The translations under genes were made by a program, and so were the position numbers. This document shows, piece after piece, positions 20,177 to 30,100 of a stretch of 64,000 bases of DNA. The stretch is from the NCBI RefSeq assembly GCF_029395355.1, contig NZ_CP113913.1, positions 248,001-312,000 of the forward strand, given 5' to 3'. This stretch comes from Bifidobacterium sp. ESL0800 (GTDB lineage Bacteria > Actinomycetota > Actinomycetes > Actinomycetales > Bifidobacteriaceae). Position 1 is the first letter of the stretch, and each line of letters starts with the position of its first letter. Under the pieces are notes generated by a model. It saw only the letters and a list, made by a program, of their open reading frames with translations, had not been told where the DNA came from and made no database searches.

Positions 20177-21025
20177 TTATAAATTGGCCAGATTTCCTAA
20201 GGCAAGAACACTGTTGATGGTGTCTTCGAAGCTTCTGCCGATTGCGTAAGGATTCGCCTTAATATAGGGTTTCCAGATGGCCTGTCGAAGGTACTCCGAG
20301 CTTTGAAGCGTGGAGCAGATTTGCCGGTAATTATTGATTTCCGCCAAGGATTCGCGATGGTTGGCTGTATTGGTTATTGCTTGGCGGAGGGTAAGGGGAT
20401 TGAGGTTTTGGCCATAACGACGATATAGAATGTCCAGATCGTAGAAATCTCGAGCTCGTCCATTCTCTGTGCCACGACGCATGATAGTTTCGAATTTCTC
20501 AGCGATAAGGGTTTCGATGGGATAAGCCTTAAGTCGGATTGTCTTGTTCTCGAATAGCGTTTCATACCCATAATCGATAGGTTCGGGAGTAATGGCATCT
20601 CCGGTTGTTAGGTCTAATTTCAGAGGTGCGTCAATACGACCGAATTGTGCGCGCAGATGTGCTCTGAAGTCGGCATACATATCCTTCTGTCGAATGGGGT
20701 CCAATCGTTCGAACGAGAATGAGAACCCGTCACCCAAGTCAATGTCGCAAATCTCTTTGATGACTTGTGTGAGATGTGTTCTTTCCATCTTGATTCCAAG
20801 GATGGTTGCGTCCAGATCCATGGTCGTACGGCTGGAAATTCCCGATAGGGAGGAAACAAGCAAGCCGCCCTTGATGATGAATTTATTCGAATAAACGCTA
20901 CGGGACAGGCGTTCAAGAAAGTGGTCGAAGATGACCATTTGCAGCACTTCCTGCGCCGACAGATGGTTCTTCTGTGCCAGATTTCGTACTTTGCCGCGTA
21001 GGCTGGCGTCCTTGATTTTGGTCAT
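20177..21025 (-). CDS. abiEii: Type IV toxin AbiEii, nucleotidyltransferase
   Basis: A 282-residue nucleotidyltransferase of the AbiEii/DUF1814 family, the toxin of the AbiE abortive-infection system. The motif IIKGGLLVSSL at about residues 50-60 followed by SSRTTMDLDATI (Asp70 and Asp72) is the KGG...R-T-x-DLD core that binds metal and nucleotide. Later blocks with YETLFENKTIRLKAYPIETLIAEKFETI and RARDFYDLDIL are typical of the family. AbiEii homologues attach nucleotides to tRNA and stop growth when released. Its start overlaps the stop of abiEi by 4 bp, so the pair is coupled. The gene is AT-richer than the SNF2 gene beside it, consistent with acquisition. Confidence 0.9.
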   Translation of the reverse strand: MTKIKDASLRGKVRNLAQKNHLSAQEVLQMVIFDHFLERLSRSVYSNKFIIKGGLLVSSLSGISSRTTMDLDATILGIKMERTHLTQVIKEICDIDLGDGFSFSFERLDPIRQKDMYADFRAHLRAQFGRIDAPLKLDLTTGDAITPEPIDYGYETLFENKTIRLKAYPIETLIAEKFETIMRRGTENGRARDFYDLDILYRRYGQNLNPLTLRQAITNTANHRESLAEINNYRQICSTLQSSEYLRQAIWKPYIKANPYAIGRSFEDTINSVLALGNLANL

Positions 21026-21627
21026 AGCAATACCTCGGTGTATCTATGCAGCTCTTTTTCTACTTTTAACAGTTTCGCATATTGTGACAACTTTTTCATG
21101 TTGAGTTTTGGATCGGAAAAGTAACGTTTCAGAGCATCGGTAAAAAGCTGGATGTCAATGCTGTTTGAGTTTCTCGCTTTGAGGGCGTCGCAGATACAGC
21201 GTTCTTTGTCATAGGTCGGTACCATATTCCCTGCAGGCGTTTTTGCTTTGCTCAGCCCTATGGAATATTTTTCTTTATTTACTGTATGGAAATTGATATT
21301 CGGGAATTCTTTGTGTGCGGTGCGTGGCATATATCCTTCGGGAACGGTCAAATCGATGGTGTGTGGCGTGCGGTCGCTGAGACCATGCAACCAGAGTGCC
21401 GTGCCGTAAGAGATGATGCATCGCTTCCAACGTTTGGTGATTGTTGCTAGATCATCGATAGGGGTTTCTGGAATCGACCAGATTCCACGAGTCTCGTTGA
21501 CTATTTCGCCTTTCTGGGCCAAGTAAGTCAGAAATCCTGGCGAAAATCCGGCGTTGACTATCTCGGAAGTGGAGAGGGTACCGCCTCTGGCGTTCAGCAT
21601 CCTGAGTAGTTTATCGGTACGTTTCAT
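21022..21627 (-). CDS. abiEi: Type IV antitoxin AbiEi
   Basis: A 201-residue antitoxin and transcriptional repressor. The N-terminus looks like a winged-helix domain (LLRMLNARGGTLSTSEIVNAGFSPGFLTYLAQKGEI), and the middle has the family phrase SYGTALWLHGLSDRTPHTIDLTVPEGY. The open frame extends upstream across the duplicated SNF2 sequence, but ATG 21627 has a good site (AAGGAACTC) and yields a normal-length protein, so I chose it. The antitoxin normally represses its own operon by binding inverted repeats; a perfect palindrome sits inside the promoter upstream. Translation is coupled to abiEii by an ATGA overlap. Confidence 0.88.
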   Translation of the reverse strand: MKRTDKLLRMLNARGGTLSTSEIVNAGFSPGFLTYLAQKGEIVNETRGIWSIPETPIDDLATITKRWKRCIISYGTALWLHGLSDRTPHTIDLTVPEGYMPRTAHKEFPNINFHTVNKEKYSIGLSKAKTPAGNMVPTYDKERCICDALKARNSNSIDIQLFTDALKRYFSDPKLNMKKLSQYAKLLKVEKELHRYTEVLL

Positions 21628-21660
21628 GAGTTCCTTATTGTAGTTTGTACAAGAATATTT

Positions 21661-21689
21661 AAAATATATTGTATATACTACAATATCAA
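21661..21689 (-). promoter_or_regulatory. abiE promoter with operator palindrome in the spacer
   Basis: On the minus strand, TTGATA (21689-21684) and TATTTT (21666-21661) are separated by exactly 17 bp. The spacer is covered by a perfect inverted repeat, ATATTGTA/TACAATAT, at 21666-21686. Another TATTGTA half-site and a TTGTACAA palindrome (21645-21652) lie between the promoter and the abiEi start. This is the layout expected for AbiEi autorepression. Confidence 0.75.
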
Positions 21690-21715
21690 ATCTACATGAT
21701 GATGAAATTAGTGTT

Positions 21716-22003
21716 GGTAACACGGGCCTGAACCTCACCGGCGCGTGCGTGGTGGTGCACGCCGACCCGTGGTGGAACGCCGCCGCGCAGGAGCAGGCCA
21801 CCGACCGTGCCCACCGCATCGGCCAGACCCAGGACGTCAACGTCTACCAGATCGTTGCCAAGGACACCATCGAGGAGCGCATCCTCAAGATGCAGCAATC
21901 CAAGAGCGACCTGGCCCACCGTTTCGTCGACAACGCCGGCACCGGCACCTCCGCCGGCATCTCGAACCTCACAAAGGACGATTTGTTGCAGCTGCTGGAA
22001 TAG
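21716..22003 (+). pseudogene. Second copy of the SNF2 gene 3' end
   Basis: The 288 bp are about 93% identical to 19744-20031 (about 20 differences by eye), stay in the same reading frame and end in a stop at the same place. Most differences are synonymous, so the copy diverged as part of a working gene before arriving here. It has no start or helicase core and cannot be functional alone. Together with the intact copy it brackets the abiE operon as direct repeats. Confidence 0.9.
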
Positions 22004-22030
22004 GGATTATCTAAAGGTATTATTTCATTT

Positions 22031-22987
22031 ATGACTGATTCCGACGTTAGTGACAAGCTCATCAAACTCATACCGGTTTTGAAGGCGCATGCGATACCGT
22101 TGGCGATAGCTGTTGCCGGCATTATTCTGGTTGTCCTGTTGCTTCGCGAATTTTGGCAGCTATGGCTGAGGGGAAGAGTGCGCAAAATCTGCAACGTTGA
22201 AGTGCCTAAAGGAGTGAGAATCAGCCATTCGCGGGACGCTAATGAAATCGGCAGTTTTGTTTTGAATTACCCATTCTGGCGATTCGCCAAGAAGAATGGC
22301 ACCGCCGATCGGCGGCATTCAAACAATAAAATCTGCAAGCCGAAGAGCACGCTCGAAGTAGCCGGGTTTTCATTCAAATCCAAGAATCCATTGACCTTGT
22401 ACGGCCTTGTACTCGACATGCGGCGTAACGGGAATTCGATTGGTTATTCGCGTTCGGAATCTTTTAAGCGCCAGCGGGCAGTCCAGCGGGTCAAGGTGCG
22501 GCAACGCGCCACTTCGGTTCAGGCGATTGTCGACAGTTTCTCGTCGCAGCCTACCGATTTCGAGCTGTTCTGTGCTGATCTCTATCGGCATTATGGTTAC
22601 CAGGTTGCGGTTACCCAGTCCAACAACGATGGTGGTTTTGATTTGAAAATGACCAAAGATGGTCACTCATACATTGCGGAATGCAAGTGCTTCGAGCCCT
22701 ATCGTCATGTCGGTCTGCCGCTTTTGCGCAAGCTTGCAGGTGCCAATGAAATACAACATGCGCAAGGTCTGATTTTCATTACGACAAGCACCTATACCGC
22801 CCAAGCTGTCAAATATGCGAATGAAGCCGGTATCCAACTTGTCGACGGCAGCACTCTGGTCCAGATGTGTCAGCAAGCCTGGGGCAACGCTCTCCCACAG
22901 CAAGCCATAGATCCGAGATCTTTCGAGCTGACAGAAGGCGATTTGCTAGCCAATATTCCAGCGGATATGCAGTACAAGTTTGCATGA
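22031..22987 (+). CDS. Membrane-anchored Mrr-like restriction endonuclease
   Basis: A 318-residue protein with one strong membrane segment near residues 19-38 and a C-terminal Mrr-type nuclease domain. The domain runs from DFELFCADLYRHYGYQV (about residue 176) through NNDGGFDLKM (Asp204) and YIAECKCF (Glu217 and Lys219), the D...ExK core of PD-(D/E)xK nucleases. The later phrases GLIFITTSTYTAQAVKYA and IQLVDGSTL are typical of Mrr. Mrr enzymes cut modified or stressed DNA. The residues between membrane segment and nuclease (about 40-165) resemble nothing I recognise. It starts 28 bp after the SNF2 duplicate and lacks a clear ribosome site; AAAGG lies about 16 bp upstream. Confidence 0.8.
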   Translation: MTDSDVSDKLIKLIPVLKAHAIPLAIAVAGIILVVLLLREFWQLWLRGRVRKICNVEVPKGVRISHSRDANEIGSFVLNYPFWRFAKKNGTADRRHSNNKICKPKSTLEVAGFSFKSKNPLTLYGLVLDMRRNGNSIGYSRSESFKRQRAVQRVKVRQRATSVQAIVDSFSSQPTDFELFCADLYRHYGYQVAVTQSNNDGGFDLKMTKDGHSYIAECKCFEPYRHVGLPLLRKLAGANEIQHAQGLIFITTSTYTAQAVKYANEAGIQLVDGSTLVQMCQQAWGNALPQQAIDPRSFELTEGDLLANIPADMQYKFA

Positions 22988-23088
22988 CAGCGTTTGTTTG
23001 ACGTTTAAAATACGCTTTTGCCAATTAGACAGAGATTTTATCAAATTCTTAAAAGATTATGACAGGTTAATATAGAGGAGCTTCGATA

Positions 23089-24348
23089 ATGGCGGAAGAT
23101 AATGTTCAAAATTATGACAATGCGTCTGATTTGCCTTCTGTAGTGGAGCTGCGAGCTCAAGTTAAAGCAATGCAGGTATTTGAATTATGTCCAGGAAAAG
23201 CTGGACGAATTGTCAGGGAAACGATTAAAAACACTGAGAAAAATATTGATGAACTAGTACATTTAGTAGATAAGTTTTATAATCTTCTTGGAAACAGGAA
23301 CTGGATTTTTAGTGATTCGTTCCCCATCAGTGATGTAAAAGAGATTATTAATACAGATAATCCCGATGTTGCAGAAAAACGATTAATTGATTGGTATTCT
23401 TCACGCGAGCATATCGAATTACAACTGAGAATGGTACAGTCGAATCTCAATGTTAGAGAACGAATGCCATTGATTAGAAAAGCAGTAGATGATTTCTGTG
23501 ATGGCAGATATTACAGTACAGTTTTTATACTTATTTCCCAGGTCGACGGTTTAGTTAATGATACTGATCCTAAAAAGCGGCGTGCCTTGTCGGCTCGTGA
23601 AAGTGATGACATGAAAGCGTATGATAGTGCGACTGCGGTTACAGAAGCGTTGCCAAGGATAAGTGAAATATATAGAAAAGGGTTCCATAAATTTTCTGGT
23701 GATCAAGTGCATGATTTATATAGAAACGGAATCATGCACGGTGAATTGATTGATTTTGACAATGTTATAGTTGCTACAAAAGCGTGGAATTTGCTATTTG
23801 CGGCTACTGATTGGGCTAAAGCTCAAAAAGAGCGAGCTCAACAATTAGCGAAACCTGCTCAAGACCCTGTAACTTTCCAAGATTTAATAAAGCTATTTGA
23901 GAAAAGTAGAAAAAATCAAGAGAGTGTGGACAAATGGAAACCCTATGAGACAGGTACTGAGGAGGAAAACCCTGATCCCAGTGGAATTAGGAAAGATAGT
24001 CGTTATTTCTTTAGTGGTTGGGAACAGAAAAACTATCGGAAAATAGCAGAACATGTAGCTAATCCTACAGAGAGAAGTATTGGTCGATTGACTTTGGAAG
24101 TTAAAGAAGAATACGCGAGTCATCCGATTCAATCGACTCATATTTTAAAAATTGAAAATGTGGCTGGAGCTTCTGCGTTTGTAACTGTGGAGCTTGAACC
24201 AGGAAATGGTGATAAGTATCAAACTCGGCTTCAATGGATTCGTGTTAAATCCATAGAGGATTATGATACGGCTTTTCCTTATGAGGATGGCACTTGGATG
24301 CTTATTCGTTGGAAAGTCGATCCTTTTAAACCGAATGCAAATATGTGA
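23089..24348 (+). CDS. HEPN-motif protein of unknown function, probable defence effector
   Basis: A 419-residue AT-rich gene with an AGGAG site 8 bp before the ATG. I do not recognise the full-length family. Residues 120-245 are predicted helical and include ILISQVDGLVND and then DLYRNGIMHGELID, which contains Arg212-x4-His217, the RNase motif of HEPN domains. The remaining N-terminus (1-118) is helical and charged. The C-terminal third (about 300-419) looks beta-rich and could be a sensor or a second domain. It lies between an Mrr-like nuclease and a MazG/DUF2075 pair. HEPN proteins usually cut RNA to block phage growth; that role here is inferred. Confidence 0.6.
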   Translation: MAEDNVQNYDNASDLPSVVELRAQVKAMQVFELCPGKAGRIVRETIKNTEKNIDELVHLVDKFYNLLGNRNWIFSDSFPISDVKEIINTDNPDVAEKRLIDWYSSREHIELQLRMVQSNLNVRERMPLIRKAVDDFCDGRYYSTVFILISQVDGLVNDTDPKKRRALSARESDDMKAYDSATAVTEALPRISEIYRKGFHKFSGDQVHDLYRNGIMHGELIDFDNVIVATKAWNLLFAATDWAKAQKERAQQLAKPAQDPVTFQDLIKLFEKSRKNQESVDKWKPYETGTEEENPDPSGIRKDSRYFFSGWEQKNYRKIAEHVANPTERSIGRLTLEVKEEYASHPIQSTHILKIENVAGASAFVTVELEPGNGDKYQTRLQWIRVKSIEDYDTAFPYEDGTWMLIRWKVDPFKPNANM

Positions 24349-24376
24349 TTAAGTAAAATCTTAATGAATTATTGTT

Positions 24377-24712
24377 TTACTGGTGTAATTGGCGATATCT
24401 TTTAAAGTTATTTTTTACTTTTTTGACGGGATATTTAGCTTTTGTTTTCTCAAGTTTATCTATGATAATTTCATCCATGTCGCAATCCAGCTTTTCGGAG
24501 AGGTCAATGCAATAAGTCAGAACGTCGGCCAGTTCCTCTTTGACGTGGTCGATATCAGGATTTGCGACATCCGGCGACCATTGGAAGCATTCGAGCAGTT
24601 CGCCGGCTTCGATACTAATGGATTTGGCGAGGCTTTCGGGTGAGTGGTATTGGTCCCAGTCACGTTTGCGATTGAAATCTCGGATTGCTTGAATGGTGAA
24701 TTCACTGATCAT
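24377..24712 (-). CDS. MazG-like nucleotide pyrophosphohydrolase
   Basis: A 111-residue all-alpha pyrophosphohydrolase. The metal-binding motifs are EAGELLE (Glu35, Glu38) and KEELADVLTY (Glu60, Asp63), giving the ExxE...ExxD core of the MazG superfamily. These enzymes convert nucleoside triphosphates to monophosphates and pyrophosphate. I chose ATG 24712; an in-frame TTG at 24721 is possible. The gene is divergent from the DUF2075 helicase gene, 168 bp away, and convergent with the HEPN gene, 28 bp away, with a small ATTAAG/CTTAAT hairpin between them. In this island it may remove nucleotides during phage infection, but a house-cleaning function is equally possible. Confidence 0.85.
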   Translation of the reverse strand: MISEFTIQAIRDFNRKRDWDQYHSPESLAKSISIEAGELLECFQWSPDVANPDIDHVKEELADVLTYCIDLSEKLDCDMDEIIIDKLEKTKAKYPVKKVKNNFKRYRQLHQ

Positions 24713-24880
24713 GCTTAACAAGCGTACTCGGTTTGCTTTGGAACGACGACAAAGAAGTCCTGATGGAATTACCTTTTATAAGCTGGCGTAGAGAGTTACG
24801 CACATTTTTAAATATGAATAATTCTTTTGCATCGGAGTGTCGCGACGGAAAAGCTAGCAGTATTGCGCAATAATTGATAC

Positions 24881-27133
24881 ATGAGAAATGATGTTCAAGA
24901 GCCGATCATTGTGAAGTTGCCATATGGCGATGCGGATTCCGAAGATTTCAAAGCTGCGACTGTGCTGCATAAGGATTCTCGCGATTCCATAGTTGAAGGC
25001 ATGTTTTTACAGCAGAAGCCTGAGCTGATGCACTTCGTGCTTGGATATCCGACGGTTTATGTAGTAAGTTCCAATCCTGAAGACAAAGCCGTCTGGGAGA
25101 ATAAACACACAGGGAAACTCGAATATACCGTTTACGTAGGTGAGACGAACGACATTGTTCATCGTACTTCTCAGCATCTTAACGACGATCCGAAAACGCG
25201 AGAAGATTGGGAGTCGGTTGCCCAGGCTGTTGAGAAAGATAGCGATTCGTATTTGCAGTATGTCATCGGGCATCCGGAATTCAACAAGTCGTTGACACTG
25301 GACGTTGAGAATCGTTTCATGCACTATATGTCGAGCACGGATTCGGTTAAAAAACTGATTAATGGACGAACGAATGCACAAGGCGATTATTACACGGAGA
25401 AGGATTTCAACAAGTTTTTCTCCAAGATTTGGCTTGAGTTGCATGATGATAATCCGGAACTTTTCCCGGCAGAGCAGATTATCCGTGATTCTGCTTTGTT
25501 CAAGGCTTCGCCGTTTCATAAGCTCAGTCATGAACAGATTGAGGCTGAGGAATCAATTTTGGCACAGCTTTCGGCGATTTTGGCGGATAAAAGCGTTGAG
25601 GCCCAAGGCAAGGAACAAAAGCCGAAACTTATTTTTGTGGAGGGTGCTGCAGGTACCGGAAAGACAGTGTTGCTGAGCCATTTGTTCTATCGCATTTATA
25701 CGGAAGTCGAGGATGCGCGGGCTCAGCAAGCCGATGTAGAAAACAAGCAGGCTGAATCACAGCGGGCAGATAAAGACTATCCTGCGTATATTTTGGTAAA
25801 TCATAACGAACAGGTCACTGTCTACAATCAAATTGCTACCAAGCTGGGTTTGCAGAAGAAGTTTGATCAAGTAGTGATGAAGCCGACCAAGTTCATCAAC
25901 CGTTTCAGTAAGCCCATGCATGGCAGCAAGGGTCGTGGCGATCCCAATAAGCCTGACGGTAAGGCCGATATCGTATTGGTCGATGAGGCGCATCTTCTGT
26001 TGACGCAAGGTGACCAGGGATATTCGGGTAAGAACCAGCTTTATGATTTGTTGCGTCGAGCTAAAGTGGTCATCGCTGTTTTCGACCCGAAGCAGATTCT
26101 TCAAGCCAAGCAGAAGATGAATGCCGCGACTTATCAGCAGCTTTTTCCGAAGAAAGAAATTGAGAACGGAAGCCAGACGCATACTGGCAAGATTGAAGCT
26201 GCAAAAGTTGTCGAACTCGGGCCGGATGAAGATTTACCGCCTCTGAAAACAGATGTTGCGCATATTCGTATGGAGCATCAGTTCCGTATGGCTGCCAGTC
26301 AGGAAATGATTGATTGGATTGACGATTTTGCCGACAACGGGCATATTGGCAAGCTGCCGGTCGATCCAGGTGAACGTGATCTTGAGGCAGAAGCTAAAGC
26401 CGGAGATGGAAAGATTCGTTGGAAGCGTAAGCCTTATGAAGTCAAGGTTTTCGATTCGCCCGTTGAACTATTCAAGGCTATTCAAGAGAAGGCCGAGCTG
26501 AAGCCCGATGGATGGAATGGTCAGGGTCTTTCACGTGTGCTTGCGACATACGACTGGAAGTATTCGTCTAAATCTCCTAATAGCACCGACCCAAATGGCT
26601 TCTGGAATGTAGAAATGTATAGTGACGCTGATGGTCTTTGGAAGTATGGTTCAAAGCCGGGTCTGCCGAAATTCAGTCCGATCGAGTATACCGAAGACAC
26701 GGATACGTTCACCAAGAATGGTTATTACAAGCATTGGAAAAGCAGAACGACGGAGGATTACTTCTGCCAGCCGTGGAATTACCAGCTCACTGATCTGACC
26801 GAGTCAAAGCGAGTGGGCAATGAATTGGCGTGGGCCGAGCAGCCGCACACCATCAATGAGATAGGTTCCACCTTTACCATTCAAGGTTTCGATCTTAATT
26901 ACGCCGGCGTCATCATTGGCCCGTCAGTAGGCTACAAGGATGGCCACATCACTTTCGATCCAGACGAGAGTGCCAACTACTTGGCGAAGCCCGATCGCAA
27001 AGATTTAGGCGATACGTCAGCCGAAAATCTCTTCCGAAATGAGTTAAGTGTCCTCCTTAAGAGAGGTGTTCATGGGTTGTATTTGTTTGCAATGGATAAG
27101 TCGATTTATAAGGAATTAAGTCAAAAAATTTAG
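24881..27133 (+). CDS. GIY-YIG nuclease fused to DUF2075 helicase
   Basis: A 750-residue two-domain protein. Residues 50-150 look like a GIY-YIG nuclease: TVYVV near 58-62, YTVYVGETNDIVHRTSQHL at 82-100 with Arg95, and a late catalytic Glu candidate in DVENRFMHYM (Glu143). The second part is a P-loop helicase-like domain of the DUF2075 family, with Walker A EGAAGTGKT at 254-262, ILVNHNEQ, VLVDEAHLLL at 366-374, HQFRMAASQEM, and the ending STFTIQGFDLNYAGVIIG with RNELSVLLKRGVHGLY. Similar proteins are found in defence islands, often near nucleotide pyrophosphohydrolases (recalled, not checked). No ribosome site is obvious; a palindromic ATTGCGCAAT lies at 24862-24871. SIR2 follows after 36 bp. 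Confidence 0.85.
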   Translation: MRNDVQEPIIVKLPYGDADSEDFKAATVLHKDSRDSIVEGMFLQQKPELMHFVLGYPTVYVVSSNPEDKAVWENKHTGKLEYTVYVGETNDIVHRTSQHLNDDPKTREDWESVAQAVEKDSDSYLQYVIGHPEFNKSLTLDVENRFMHYMSSTDSVKKLINGRTNAQGDYYTEKDFNKFFSKIWLELHDDNPELFPAEQIIRDSALFKASPFHKLSHEQIEAEESILAQLSAILADKSVEAQGKEQKPKLIFVEGAAGTGKTVLLSHLFYRIYTEVEDARAQQADVENKQAESQRADKDYPAYILVNHNEQVTVYNQIATKLGLQKKFDQVVMKPTKFINRFSKPMHGSKGRGDPNKPDGKADIVLVDEAHLLLTQGDQGYSGKNQLYDLLRRAKVVIAVFDPKQILQAKQKMNAATYQQLFPKKEIENGSQTHTGKIEAAKVVELGPDEDLPPLKTDVAHIRMEHQFRMAASQEMIDWIDDFADNGHIGKLPVDPGERDLEAEAKAGDGKIRWKRKPYEVKVFDSPVELFKAIQEKAELKPDGWNGQGLSRVLATYDWKYSSKSPNSTDPNGFWNVEMYSDADGLWKYGSKPGLPKFSPIEYTEDTDTFTKNGYYKHWKSRTTEDYFCQPWNYQLTDLTESKRVGNELAWAEQPHTINEIGSTFTIQGFDLNYAGVIIGPSVGYKDGHITFDPDESANYLAKPDRKDLGDTSAENLFRNELSVLLKRGVHGLYLFAMDKSIYKELSQKI

Positions 27134-27169
27134 TGTCGTATTCGTTTAACGGGGAAGGAACTTTCGGTG

Positions 27170-30100
27170 ATGGTCAGAAAAATTATGAATGAAAAGTTAA
27201 GTCGTGATGCATGTTTTGTTGTTGGGGCAGGACTAACGTCAGCTGCTGTGGGCAAGGATTCGCCCTTAGCCTCATGGACGAACCTTATTCAAGACGGTAT
27301 AAACCATTTAGAAAAAATGCGAGACTTAGACAAATCTGGTGCCGCTGCACTTAGAACTCTGCTCTTTGAGGCTGATGACAGCTCGTCTCTATTAGCTGTA
27401 GCTGATTTATTAAAAGATTCCTTTAACTCACAACAGGAATTTCGGAACTGGCTTTCAGCATTGTGCAAAAATGAGAAGATAAACAATAGTAATCTCATTG
27501 ACAAGTTGCTTTACTCGGGAAAGATTATTATTACAACAAACTATGATGACATCCTTGAACGACGGGCAATCGATATTGGAATAGATGTAGTGAGTTTGAC
27601 TTGGCGTGATGTTGGAAAAGTTAAATTGGCTTTTTCTAATGAAGAAATGTGTATTTTCCATATTCATGGATACTATAAAGATCCTGCGTCAATTATTTTC
27701 ACTTCTGATGAATACGAGAAATTAGCTTCGTCAAACGGAAGCGAAATTTTCCAATCTCTTTTGATGACACGTCAGTTGATTTTCTTAGCGGTTGGCGAGG
27801 GGATACGAGATTTAGATTTTACTTCACAGTTTGAGACTTTCATGAATTTTGCTGAAACCGGAGAAAATAACGATTTGTTTTTGTGCAGTTCTCGTGATTT
27901 AGGAAAAAGCCAAATTATATGTAAAGATTATCAACTTCAAGTAGTCCCGTATGGAAACCGTTATACTGAATTGCCTCAATTCATAGATAATTTACTGTTA
28001 CAGAGTCAGCGTGAACAGCAGGATCTAAATATAGAAAAACGATTAGAAAAAGGTACAGGTGATTATAAAGAGATTTTTTCAATTAAAAATGGGGCTGACT
28101 TAATATGTCCTTGTGGGTTTATTCGGAAGCGACCTACGCTTTTTTCTACTGAAAAAGAAAGAAAAAAAGATTACGAAAGTGGTGCTTTTAATCGAATATC
28201 TTCGAAGGAAATAATCAAATGTAAGCCTTCGGTAATTCTGATTTCTGCACAAGGGGTTAATTCTGGTCTGACAACAGCACTTTTGACTATTGCAGCTGAA
28301 AATCATGATAAAACTAAAAATGACATTATCAATTTATCATACAAAACTTGTTCTAATGATCTTGAGTCAGCGATTAATGAAAGATTGGCAAGGCCTGGTG
28401 TCGACCCTAAGTCGCTTCTTATTACAATTGATGATGTATTAACTACCGATAATCAGAAAAAGGCTTCAATTCGTACAGCGAAATCGTTTCTAAAAAGTTT
28501 AAAGAGTATCCAGCCTTTCAAATGTTTTCTTGGCTGTAGAGACAGTCAGCTTCAAGAAATTTTTCAGTTATTAAATGAGTGTGGCATCGAATATTCAACA
28601 TATTATCTAGATTCAGTACGTAAAAAAGATATCAATCGCTTGGCTAAAGTATGTTTGCATGAATCCACTGAAGATGGAGATAACTATGCACAGATTGTAT
28701 ACGACACAATGGGAAGAATGAATCTCCCTAGAACCTATATGAATGCAGAATTATTGTTGTCTATTGTTAAATCAAGTCCAGATATTGTTGCTACTGCATC
28801 GTCCCAAGCAATTCTTCTGCAAGCCTTTTGTGATAAGTTAGCTAAACTTGTTGGGGATCGTATTCTAGGGACTAATATAACGCCTAGAGATATTCATAGG
28901 GTTCTTGCTAAAATTGCTGAAACAATGATTCGTAAAGATGTACAAGTAATCGAAAAAAGTGAAGTTAATCGAATAGTTGTAGATTTTTTCAAAAAGCAAA
29001 ATATCGAGACCAATTCAGACGACTTTCTCAGTCTTCTTACACAAGTTCATATTTTTTCAGAGTTTAACGATAAAGCTACTAAACATGACATGTTGCTTTT
29101 TTCCAGGGCTTCGTATCTTCTGTTATATGGTGCTCTTTTCGTAAAACCATATAACATAGGTAAATCAGGTGAAGAATTTTTGGATTATTTATTATCCAAT
29201 AGTTTGCATTATGCAAATGTGATTGAAATGTTCACCGAACTTGATGGCACAAGTAGTAAAGTTCTTAAAAACGTGGTTGTTGAATATGAAAAAGTTGAGA
29301 AAGAATATTTGGGGAAAGTAAAAGTTGATTTTTCTGAGATAGCTCCATCTGACATTTCTGATAACGCGGAGATGGTAGATGGTCGTGCAATGGATCCAAT
29401 AGAGGCTGAAGCCGAAGCTGATTCTTTATTGGATATTTCGAATGGTTCCCAATTTTTAGTTGATCAAGTTTTTCAAGCCTCTGACTCCGATGATTTTAGT
29501 CAAAAGGGAATTTACATTTCTACTGAAAAATTTAACGATTCGTTGGAAGATAAATGGTTTTTTGTTCTAAATTTTTTATCTTTGATAACGAAATGGTCAA
29601 ACTATCTTGATGAACAGGATGACTGCTGGAGAAACGTTGCTTTACAAGAAATTGTATACGGCTGGGGAATGTTCTTTCTGCTTTATCGTAATTCCCCAGA
29701 GGCGAAGAGGGCTCTTTTATCTGCTATTAAAAAGATAAGTGCTGATGAAAAACCGATTGATTATACAGATTACCAGCTTTATTCGTATATAGAAGCGTCT
29801 TATTGGTCCTTTCTTTGTATGGAGATTTCAAACAACCTAGCTACTGAGAGGCTTGGTTCCTTAATAAACGATATTATCTCTATAAACCAAGAGTGCTCGG
29901 ATTATAAAACTCGCTGTCCCAATATTCTTTCTTGTTTTATCTTTATACTTGCGACTCGGCCAAATAAATGGAAGGAAATATGTAACTCTCTAATTAAAAG
30001 TATGTCTTCCATATTAAATCAACCTATTTTATTTAAACTGATTAAAAATTTATTGTCGCAAATGTACATAACTGGTTTTGATTTGCAGAATCGTTTAATG

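Noticed and set aside
21627..21840. N-terminal extension of AbiEi across the duplicated sequence
   Set aside because: It is the antisense of the SNF2 fragment; ATG 21627 has a good ribosome site and gives normal family length.
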